From: Vulcanimicrobiota bacterium
GTDB lineage: Bacteria > Vulcanimicrobiota > Vulcanimicrobiia > Vulcanimicrobiales > Vulcanimicrobiaceae
Length of the DNA: 6,106 nucleotides
Assembly (NCBI GenBank): GCA_003155175.1
Contig: PMFP01000098.1
Span: 21,896 to 28,001 of the forward strand
Direction: 5' to 3'
Below are positions 1 to 6,106 of the stretch, piece by piece. The notes beneath the pieces are model-generated. The model worked only from the letters and a program-made list of their open reading frames with translations, was not told the DNA's origin and did not search any database. Position 1 is the first letter of the stretch. Every line of letters starts with the position of its first letter. Position numbers and translations under genes: made by a program.

Positions 1-1
1 G

Positions 2-643
2 TCCGGCTGCGGCAAGTCCACGTTCATTCGCGCGCTCAACCGCATGCACGATCTGAATCCCGACGCGCGCGTGAGCGGCAGCGTCCGCCTGGACGGCGAG
101 GACATCTACGCGCCCGCCGTGGATCCCGTGACGATCCGTCATCGCATAGGCATGGTGTTTCAGCGCCCCAATCCGTTTCCAAAGAGCATCTTCGAGAACG
201 TCACGTACGGGCCGCGGATTCACGGCGAGCGCAACCGCGACGTGCTGATGGAGATTTGCGAACGGAGCCTGCGGCACGCGGCGCTCTGGGACGAGGTCAA
301 GCACCGGCTCGATCGCTCGGCGATCGATCTTTCCGGCGGCCAGCAGCAGCGGCTCTGCATCGCCCGCTGTCTCGCCGTGGACCCCGAAGTGCTGTTGATG
401 GACGAGCCCGCGTCGGCTTTGGACCCGATCGCGACCAGCAAGATCGAAGACCTCATCGAGACGCTCAAAAAAGACTTCACCGTCGTCATCGTGACCCACT
501 CGATGCAGCAGGCCGCCCGCATCAGCGACTTCACGTCGTTCTTCCTGCTGGGCGAGTTGGTCGAGTCCGGCACGACGTCCACGATGTTCACCAAACCGCG
601 CGACAAGCGGACGGAAGACTACATCACCGGACGGTTCGGCTGA
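2..643 (+). CDS. pstB: Phosphate ABC transporter ATP-binding protein PstB, 5' end cut by window edge
   Basis: Cytoplasmic ATPase of the PstSCAB high-affinity phosphate importer; it hydrolyses ATP to drive phosphate through PstC/PstA. The visible 213 codons begin inside the Walker A loop (SGCGKST, visible residues 1-7), so roughly 40 N-terminal residues are missing compared with the ~257-residue E. coli protein. In order follow the Q-loop (VFQ, Gln54), the PstB-typical stretch RPNPFPKSIFENVTYGPR, the ABC signature LSGGQQQR (from about 110), Walker B LLMDE (about 131-135), the D-loop SALDP and the switch His in VTHS (about 166). The C-terminus EDYITGRFG is characteristic of PstB and separates it from other ABC ATPases. 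All catalytic motifs are intact. An in-frame ATG at 44 lies after Walker A and is not the start. phoU, which often follows pstB, is not directly downstream; a porin-like gene follows instead. Confidence 0.96.
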   Translation, partial: SGCGKSTFIRALNRMHDLNPDARVSGSVRLDGEDIYAPAVDPVTIRHRIGMVFQRPNPFPKSIFENVTYGPRIHGERNRDVLMEICERSLRHAALWDEVKHRLDRSAIDLSGGQQQRLCIARCLAVDPEVLLMDEPASALDPIATSKIEDLIETLKKDFTVVIVTHSMQQAARISDFTSFFLLGELVESGTTSTMFTKPRDKRTEDYITGRFG

Positions 644-666
644 GCAACTCGGTTCCTAACCCCCGC

Positions 667-699
667 GTTATTGTAACCTTAATCCCCGCTTAATCGGCC
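667..699 (+). promoter_or_regulatory. Candidate Pho box: three 11-bp-spaced direct repeats
   Basis: Three similar heptamers start at 667 (GTTATTG), 678 (CTTAATC) and 689 (CTTAATC), exactly 11 bases apart, so they lie on one face of the helix. The last two are identical over seven bases and the first is degenerate. Direct repeats with an 11-bp period are the known arrangement of sites for PhoB/PhoP-type response regulators. The unit resembles the cyanobacterial form (PyTTAAPyPy plus a 3-base gap) and the Bacillus TTAACA-type form more than E. coli CTGTCAT. The last repeat ends about 8-9 bases before a -10 box, where an activator would replace a missing -35 element. That the sites bind PhoB/PhoP is inferred from spacing, sequence and the pstB neighbour. 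Confidence 0.6.
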
Positions 700-719
700 C
701 CCGCTAGAATTACAGCGGG
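700..719 (+). repeat. Inverted repeat flanking the -10 box
   Basis: CCCGCT at 700-705 is mirrored by AGCGGG at 714-719, a 6-bp perfect inverted repeat with an 8-base spacer (AGAATTAC) that includes most of the -10 box. It could be an operator for a second regulator, or a hairpin at the end of the pst transcript. No T-run follows, so a strong intrinsic terminator is unlikely. It may also be chance. Confidence 0.35.
705..710 (+). promoter_or_regulatory. Candidate -10 box of the porin promoter
   Basis: TAGAAT differs from the sigma-70 consensus TATAAT at one base. The expected -35 position, 17 bases upstream (682-687, ATCCCC), has no resemblance to TTGACA, which fits an activator-dependent promoter driven from the repeats at 667-699. 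A transcript from about 717 would carry a leader of some 37 bases before the GTG start at 754. Confidence 0.5.
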
Positions 720-742
720 TTCACATGCCCTTTCATGATTAC

Positions 743-747
743 GGGAG
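743..747 (+). promoter_or_regulatory. Ribosome binding site supporting a GTG start
   Basis: GGGAG with six bases before GTG at 754 is the best Shine-Dalgarno match in the intergenic region. It fixes the porin start on GTG, the codon that also begins a well-formed signal peptide. The next in-frame ATG (781, residue 10) would cut into the signal peptide. Confidence 0.7.
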
Positions 748-753
748 AAATTT

Positions 754-2373
754 GTGCTAACAAACTTTCTACGCGTCGGCATGGCCGCAGCGGCGATCGT
801 GTTGGCTACGACGACCCTGGCACCGGCGGAAACATCGGCAACACCGGTCAAACCAGCGGTCGTGGCGCAGGCAAGCCCCGCGCCCACGAGTAGTCCCAAC
901 CCGTTCACCTACCGCGGCTACGTTCGCGCTTACTACTTTACGCGTCAGAACGCGACCGCGCAAAAAGGCGGCACCGGGCAGACAAACCAAGCGTCGTTTG
1001 CACCGGCCATCAGTCTGCACGGCGAATATAAGTTCGGATCGTCGCCGATCTCGGTCGGCGCGACATACCTCTACGCATCGCCGCTCAACGGCTGTACGTC
1101 GCCGACCTCGCACCTCTCGACGCCCTGCGGCAAGAATTCGCCGCCGGCGCTCAACCCGGACGACACGCTTCCGGGCTTCGAGTTGAGCACGCTGTACGAG
1201 GCATACCTGCAGTTCAAGGATCCGGCGCTCACCGCCAAGGTCGGCAACCAAGTCTACAACCAGCCGTGGGCCAATGCTTCGGACTCGCGTTTGAAGCCGG
1301 CCGCTTTCCAGGGGTTCGACGCCGTCGGAAATTTCAATTCGGAATTTAACGCGCAGCTCTCGTGGATGTGGCAGTATCAGAACCGCACGAGCTCGTCGTT
1401 CACGCAGAATACGCTGATCACGAGCTACCCGGCCGGTAATCCGGGGCTTCCTGCCAACTTTTGGTATCAGGGCGGAAACGGCGTCACCACGCCGGGCATG
1501 CTCTACGCCCGCGTCGGCTACAACGACGTCGGGGTCGCTCACCCCTCGCGGGGCTCGACCAGCAGCTCGGCCGAGGCCGGCAAAACGATGGTCGTCTCGA
1601 ATGGCGGCCTGACGGTAGACCTCGCCGACTATGGGTTCATCAACTTGGCCAACATGCTGTGGCTGGATGGAAAATACACGTTCGGCGACATGAAGTACCA
1701 GCCGTTCGTTGCGATCCAAGCCGCGACCGAGAACAATACCGGTTCCGCGGTGCTCGGCAAGATCAGCAGCACGGTCTTCGGCGCGCAGCTCGGCGCTTCG
1801 GTTACCCCGAACGTGCTCGTCGCCGCGAGCTACGACAACGTACCGTGGAGAAATAGCACGTTCACGCTCGGAACCGGCGTTTCGTGTAATTCCAGTAACC
1901 AGATCAAGACCAAGAAGACGTTCACGCTTCCGTATTTCCTGCCGAGCAACGCGCCGGAGTGCGTTACAAACGCGAACGGCACGACGACCGTCTACTACGG
2001 CGGTATCGCCAGCCCGTACACCGACGGTTACGCAACCGATCCGATGTTCACGACGAGTTTGACGCAAGGCCAGGCGGATCGCCGCTCGCCGGGCAGCTCG
2101 TTCAAGGCCGCGGTGACGTTCGCAACGTCGGACAAGCACTTCATCGCCTCGTTCAGCCAAGCGTGGTACACGTACGGCAACGCGATCGGCTCCCAAAACA
2201 CGGGCGAGTCCGACGTCGACGCGCAGTACTTCTTGGAGCACGTTCCAAAGACCGGACGCTACAAGGGCTTCTCGCTGCGCTATCGCTACGGCGATCGCTA
2301 CTACAGCAGCGTGAAGTACGGCGGTCTACCGGACTTCAAGTACAACCGCTTCCAGGCAGAGTACGACTTCTAG
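754..2373 (+). CDS. Outer-membrane beta-barrel porin-like protein, probably phosphate-regulated
   Basis: A 539-residue exported protein. Residues 1-25 form a signal peptide: a short N-region with one Arg, an Ala/Val/Leu core (10-22) and a cleavage-type APA at 23-25. Residues 26-50 are a Pro/Ala/Ser-rich linker. From 51 the sequence alternates polar and aromatic residues in barrel-strand fashion (YRGYVRAYYF, HGEYKF, GFSLRYRYGDRYYSS), separated by long Gly/Ser/Asn-rich loops. It ends FQAEYDF; a C-terminal Phe is the classic BAM-recognition signal of outer-membrane proteins. Four cysteines occur as two nearby pairs, Cys114/Cys125 and Cys378/Cys403, in loop-like stretches and could form disulfides. 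I recognise no specific family (no clear OprP/OprO, OmpC or OprB signature), and the solute is unknown. Adjacency to pstB and the Pho-box-like repeats suggest phosphate or another phosphorus compound. Translation starts at GTG with a good ribosome binding site. A non-transport barrel role cannot be excluded. Confidence 0.8.
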   Translation: MLTNFLRVGMAAAAIVLATTTLAPAETSATPVKPAVVAQASPAPTSSPNPFTYRGYVRAYYFTRQNATAQKGGTGQTNQASFAPAISLHGEYKFGSSPISVGATYLYASPLNGCTSPTSHLSTPCGKNSPPALNPDDTLPGFELSTLYEAYLQFKDPALTAKVGNQVYNQPWANASDSRLKPAAFQGFDAVGNFNSEFNAQLSWMWQYQNRTSSSFTQNTLITSYPAGNPGLPANFWYQGGNGVTTPGMLYARVGYNDVGVAHPSRGSTSSSAEAGKTMVVSNGGLTVDLADYGFINLANMLWLDGKYTFGDMKYQPFVAIQAATENNTGSAVLGKISSTVFGAQLGASVTPNVLVAASYDNVPWRNSTFTLGTGVSCNSSNQIKTKKTFTLPYFLPSNAPECVTNANGTTTVYYGGIASPYTDGYATDPMFTTSLTQGQADRRSPGSSFKAAVTFATSDKHFIASFSQAWYTYGNAIGSQNTGESDVDAQYFLEHVPKTGRYKGFSLRYRYGDRYYSSVKYGGLPDFKYNRFQAEYDF

Positions 2374-2379
2374 GCTAGC

Positions 2380-2393
2380 GCCTCACGTGGGGC
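2380..2393. repeat. Short near-palindrome centred on CACGTG
   Basis: GCCTCACGTGGGGC is self-complementary over 14 bases apart from one T:G pair, and lies 6 bases after the porin stop codon. It could be an operator for the downstream tdh-kbl genes or part of a transcript end, or chance in GC-rich DNA. No regulator can be named. Confidence 0.2.
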
Positions 2394-2411
2394 GGCTCAT
2401 CTAGGACATGG

Positions 2412-2438
2412 CGGCCCGAGGGTAAATACCTCGGGCCG
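2412..2438 (+). terminator. 10-bp hairpin between the porin gene and tdh
   Basis: A perfect 10-bp stem pairs 2412-2421 (CGGCCCGAGG) with 2429-2438 (CCTCGGGCCG) around a 7-base loop, GTAAATA. It sits 38 bases after the porin stop and is most simply the end of the porin transcript. The following bases (TTATGGTTTCC) hold only a weak, interrupted T-run, so termination may be partial or factor-dependent. It also lies directly before the tdh start region, so it could instead control tdh expression as a leader structure. Confidence 0.55.
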
Positions 2439-2464
2439 TTATGGTTTCCGGGTTGCCGCGCACG

Positions 2465-3507
2465 ATGAAGGCGCTCTCCAAGCTCCGCCCCGAGCGGGGC
2501 TTCGTCATGAACGAGGTTCCGGTGCCGTCGCTGGGGCCGACCGACGTGCTGATCCGGGTTGAAAAGGTCGGACTCTGCGGCACCGACCACCACATCTATG
2601 CCTGGGACAAGTGGGCGCAGCAGCGCGTGAAGCCGCCGCTGGTCATCGGGCACGAGTTCATGGGCACGGTCGCCGCGATCGGCAGCGCGGTGCGTTCGGT
2701 GCAAATCGGCGAGCGGGTTTCCGCCGAAGGGCACATCGCCGATCTCACCTGCTTGCTGTGCCGCACCGGCGAGGCGCACATCTGCGAACGCGTCGAGATC
2801 ATCGGCGTGGATCGCGACGGCGCGTTCGCGGAATACGTCGCGATGCCCGAGTACAACGTCTGGCGGCTCGATCCCGCGATTCCCGACGAGTTCGCCGCGA
2901 TCTTCGACCCGCTCGGCAACGCCGTGCACACGGTCATGTCGGCGGGCGTGAGCGCCAAGAGCGTCGTCATCACCGGCGTCGGCTCGATCGGCCTGATGGC
3001 GATTCCGGTCGCGCGCGCGGCCGGCGCGTCGGCGGTGTACGCCATTGACGTCAATCCCGCCAAGCTGGAACTCGCGACGCGCTTGGGCGCCGACGAAACG
3101 TTCTTGGCGACGGATCCCGGCGTCGTCGCGGACGTTCGCCGCCGCACCAACGGCGACGGCGCCGACGTGCTACTCGAGATGTCCGGCAGCGGATCGGCGA
3201 TCGACACGGGCCTCAAGATCGTCCGGAACGGCGGACGCGCGGCGTTGCTCGGCATCCCGAGCGACAACGTCAATTTGAATCTCGCCGAGCTGATCATCTT
3301 CAAAGGCCTGACCGTTCTCGGCATCAACGGACGGCGGATGTTCGAAACGTGGTACCAGACGCAGGCGTTGGTCAAGAGCGGGCGCGTGGATCTGCGCCCG
3401 ATCATCACGAGCGTGCTGCCCTTCGCCGACTTCGACCGCGCGTTCGAGCTCATCGAGAGCGGAACCGAAGCCAAAGTCGTGCTCGACCTCAAGGGAGATT
3501 TAGCGAA

Positions 3508-3511
<4 letters not shown>
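2465..3511 (+). CDS. tdh: L-threonine 3-dehydrogenase
   Basis: Zinc- and NAD-dependent medium-chain dehydrogenase that oxidises L-threonine to 2-amino-3-ketobutyrate in the cytoplasm. I chose ATG 2465 (348 residues; E. coli enzyme 341) because the protein then begins MKALSKL exactly as E. coli Tdh. ATG 2441 would add eight residues (MVSGLPRT) and begins only two bases after the hairpin at 2412-2438. Neither start has a good ribosome binding site. Visible motifs are catalytic-zinc ligands Cys38 (LCGTDHH) and His63-Glu64 (GHE), His90 in SAEGHI, the family block AAIFDPLGNAVHT (144-156), the Rossmann loop GVGSIG (171-176) with Asp195 (NAD rather than NADP), and MFETWY near the C-terminus. The structural-zinc loop has Cys96, Cys99 and Cys107, but Asp93 replaces the first cysteine. 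The stop overlaps the kbl start by four bases, forming an operon for conversion of threonine to glycine. Confidence 0.95.
3493..3498 (+). promoter_or_regulatory. Ribosome binding site of kbl, inside the end of tdh
   Basis: GGGAGA lies nine bases before ATG 3508. It supports that ATG over in-frame upstream codons and, with the ATGA stop/start overlap at 3508-3511, indicates translational coupling of kbl to tdh. Confidence 0.7.
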
Positions 3512-4701
<1,190 letters not shown>

Positions 4702-4770
4702 GGCGGCACCGGCTGAAACGGCGCGAAAGCCGAAGCGGGAAAACCGTCGTTTCGTTCGTACAGTACGCGC

Positions 4771-5208
4771 ATGAGCACGCAGAAACCACGCGCGTTGGAT
4801 GTGCCGCTGCCGAGCGACGACGCCCGCGCGTCCTTGTTGCGGGCCTTGCATCTCCTCGGTGGCGAGGAGAGCGCGCCGGCGCCGGCCGGCGCTAAGCCGG
4901 CGCTTTACGGTCTTTCGCGGATCCTCGGCGGCTTCGGCGATCAAGATCGCGCCGAGGTGACGCTGACGAAGCTGGAAGTGGGGCCGTCTTACTGGTACGA
5001 GGTCGTGAGCGGCCACGCGCTCGTTACACAAGCGCGCGCGAGCGGGAAGACGCGCATCGGCGGTACGCTGGTTGCGACGCGGACGTACGACCCGAGCGGC
5101 GCCAGCATCCTAGGATTCTCGCTGTGGCGAGGCAACCGGCTCGTGCACGCCTCGATAGATCCGGAACTTCGCGCGCTGCTGTTCGCGCTGGGCGTGCCCT
5201 CGCGATAG
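4771..5208 (+). CDS. Conserved-looking hypothetical protein, 145 residues
   Basis: I do not recognise this protein. It has no signal peptide and no membrane segment, so it is probably cytoplasmic. Residues 1-30 are polar then helical (ARASLLRALHLLGG). Residues 31-42 form an Ala/Pro/Gly linker (EESAPAPAGAKP). From about 43 there is a compact domain with alternating strands (AEVTLTKLEVGPSYWYEVVSGHALV, RIGGTLVATRTYD, GASILGFSLWRGNRLVHASID) and a final helix (PELRALLFALGV). There are no cysteines and no obvious catalytic motif. Codon use (G/C-ending) resembles the neighbours, and the frame is open throughout, which supports a real gene. No Shine-Dalgarno sequence precedes ATG 4771. The gap upstream contains GTACAGTAC at 4758-4766, so leaderless translation from a nearby promoter is possible but unproven. 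It lies 69 bases after kbl on the same strand and could be co-transcribed, with no evident link to threonine metabolism. Confidence 0.7.
   Translation: MSTQKPRALDVPLPSDDARASLLRALHLLGGEESAPAPAGAKPALYGLSRILGGFGDQDRAEVTLTKLEVGPSYWYEVVSGHALVTQARASGKTRIGGTLVATRTYDPSGASILGFSLWRGNRLVHASIDPELRALLFALGVPSR
4879..4904 (+). repeat. GC-only palindrome and 9-bp direct repeat within the hypothetical gene
   Basis: A perfect 14-bp palindrome (GCGCCGGCCGGCGC, 4879-4892) overlaps a direct repeat of GCCGGCGCT at 4885-4893 and 4896-4904. It encodes the Ala/Pro/Gly linker, so it most likely reflects low-complexity coding sequence in GC-rich DNA, though it could fold strongly in RNA. Confidence 0.4.
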
Positions 5209-5250
5209 CCCGACCACAGGGTTCGCCTATGTTGCGTGCAAGCAGCCGCT

Positions 5251-5943
5251 ATGCCGAATCGAAGAGCTTTCTTGGGAGGGGCCACTTTTGCCGCGCTTGC
5301 CTCCCAACTCCAGCCCGCTGGCGCCGCGACGCCCGCGCCCGCAAAAACGCCCAGGGTACCGCCGCTGAATTTTAGCGTGGCTTCGTTCGACACGCTGCTG
5401 GGGCGACCGGCCGCCCACCGGCACCTTTTTGCCTCTACGAAGATCGACGACGGAACGGTGCTCGACGCGATGCACAATACCGTGCGCGCGTATACCGAAG
5501 TCGGGATCGACGCCGGCCAAGTCTTTCCGGTCGCCGTGCTCTACCACGGCGTCTCCATCGCCCTGGCGTTCGACGATGCGGCCTGGAACCAGTGGCTCAT
5601 CCCCGCGCTTCCGAAGTATCTCAAAGACGAGCACGACGATGTCGACGACCTCAAGGCAGGCAAGGGAAATCCGTTCTTGCATCGAGCGGACCAAACGGAT
5701 GGCAACTTCGATGCGTCCATCGAAACGCTGGTCACGCAAGCCGGGGCGCATTTCTTCGTGTGCGATCACGCCCTGCGCGGGCTGTCGGGCTCGCTTGCGG
5801 GGACTGCGAATCTGTCGCAGGCTCAAGTGTACGATCGCCTGACCAAGGCCCTCATCCCGAGCGCGAGCGTCGTGCCCGCCGGCGTGTGGGCTGTGCACGC
5901 GATCCAAGAGCGCCGCTTCACCTATCTGCAAACGACGCTGTAA
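5251..5943 (+). CDS. Exported DsrE/DsrF-like family protein with twin-arginine-type signal
   Basis: A 230-residue protein from ATG 5251. The N-terminus MPNRRAFLGG resembles a Tat motif (Arg4-Arg5, Phe7, Leu8), followed by an Ala-rich core and a cleavage-type AGA at 23-25, so it is probably exported to the periplasm. The mature part resembles DsrE-like alpha/beta proteins: DDGTVLDAMHNTVRAY (66-81), the strand VAVLYHGVSIALAF (from 94), FFVCDHALRG with the only cysteine (Cys171), and the terminal VVPAGVWAVHAIQERRFTYL (from about 207). DsrE-type proteins carry or bind sulfur on such a cysteine; whether this one does is unknown. A GTG at 5236 would add five residues ahead of the Tat motif. ATG 5251 gives a more typical N-terminus, though neither start has a clear ribosome binding site. 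The gene is 42 bases downstream of the hypothetical gene and converges on the tRNA. Confidence 0.7.
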   Translation: MPNRRAFLGGATFAALASQLQPAGAATPAPAKTPRVPPLNFSVASFDTLLGRPAAHRHLFASTKIDDGTVLDAMHNTVRAYTEVGIDAGQVFPVAVLYHGVSIALAFDDAAWNQWLIPALPKYLKDEHDDVDDLKAGKGNPFLHRADQTDGNFDASIETLVTQAGAHFFVCDHALRGLSGSLAGTANLSQAQVYDRLTKALIPSASVVPAGVWAVHAIQERRFTYLQTTL

Positions 5944-5945
5944 GC

Positions 5946-5983
5946 AAAAGAAAAAGTCCGCCCGTCTTGCGACGGGCGGACTT
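5946..5983 (-). terminator. Intrinsic terminator of the initiator tRNA gene
   Basis: Arms 5954-5966 (AAGTCCGCCCGTC) and 5971-5983 pair perfectly over 13 bp. Read on the - strand, the loop is GCAA, a stable GNRA tetraloop, and the stem runs into TTTTTCTTTT, a textbook U-tract. It begins four bases after the tRNA 3' end. On the + strand the same stem follows the DsrE-like stop codon by 10 bases but has only TT after it, so it would be a weaker terminator in that direction. Confidence 0.9.
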
Positions 5984-5987
5984 CACA

Positions 5988-6064
<77 letters not shown>

Positions 6065-6106
6065 GCGGACCTGAATACGAGGACCCCGGGCAAAACCCTT
6101 TAGCCA
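6065..6106 (-). other. Upstream flank of the tRNA gene, cut by window edge
   Basis: These 42 bases precede the tRNA on the - strand and must hold at least part of its promoter. A TATTCA (complement of 6072-6077) lies at a -10-like distance, seven bases before the tRNA 5' end, but no TTGACA-like element is found 16-18 bases further upstream. No gene is visible here. Confidence 0.25.

Noticed and set aside
769..2241. Long open frame on the - strand opposite the porin (about 490 codons)
   Set aside because: Its product is Arg-rich and low in structure-like patterning, typical of an antisense shadow in GC-rich DNA; the + strand frame has a signal peptide and barrel features.
2441..2464. Alternative tdh start at ATG 2441 adding eight residues
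   Set aside because: The ATG 2465 start reproduces the conserved MKALSKL N-terminus, and the 2441 start would have its ribosome site inside a stable hairpin. It cannot be fully excluded.
2375..3492. Open frames on the - strand opposite tdh
   Set aside because: They are Arg/Ser-rich shadows; the + strand protein is unmistakably threonine dehydrogenase across its length.
3349..3507. In-frame 53-codon extension upstream of kbl
   Set aside because: It lies wholly within tdh in another frame and is Arg-rich. The family length, the ribosome binding site and the ATGA overlap all place the start at 3508.
4709..4732. Small hairpins after kbl as a terminator
   Set aside because: Stems of four to five pairs with no T-run; not supportable as an intrinsic terminator.
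4758..4766. GTACAGTAC near-palindrome before the hypothetical gene, considered as a LexA-like or other operator
   Set aside because: Only four bases per arm and no match to a known LexA consensus; likely chance.

Overview
The window is about 6.1 kb of GC-rich bacterial chromosome with five protein genes on the + strand, one of them cut by the left edge, and one tRNA gene on the - strand at the right edge. An exported beta-barrel protein ending in phenylalanine indicates a two-membrane (diderm) bacterium. The porin and the Tat/DsrE-type protein do not read like familiar proteobacterial versions. My impression is a poorly cultured phylum such as Eremiobacterota/WPS-2, but this is a low-confidence inference that the sequence alone cannot settle. 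I see no mobile element, CRISPR array or phage gene, and no gene-free stretch longer than about 110 bases.

Left part (1-2373): the 3' three quarters of pstB, the ATPase of the high-affinity phosphate importer, then a 110-base intergenic region, then a 539-residue outer-membrane porin-like protein. The intergenic region holds three 7-8 base TTAAT-type repeats at an exact 11-base period. They are followed at promoter distance by a good -10 box (TAGAAT) with no -35 box. This is the architecture of a PhoB/PhoP-family Pho box. With pstB next door, it suggests that the porin is a phosphate-starvation channel feeding Pst. This is the most interesting point in the window.

Middle part (2374-4701): a strong hairpin, then tdh and kbl overlapping by four bases (ATGA). 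Together they form the two-step threonine degradation pathway: L-threonine to 2-amino-3-ketobutyrate, then to glycine and acetyl-CoA. The dehydrogenase has Asp where the E. coli enzyme has the first of four structural-zinc cysteines.

Right part (4702-6106): a 145-residue protein I do not recognise, an exported DsrE/DsrF-like protein with a twin-arginine-type signal peptide and a single cysteine, and on the - strand a complete initiator tRNA (tRNA-fMet, CAT anticodon, encoded CCA). The tRNA is followed by a 13-bp perfect intrinsic terminator that also separates it from the convergent DsrE-like gene.
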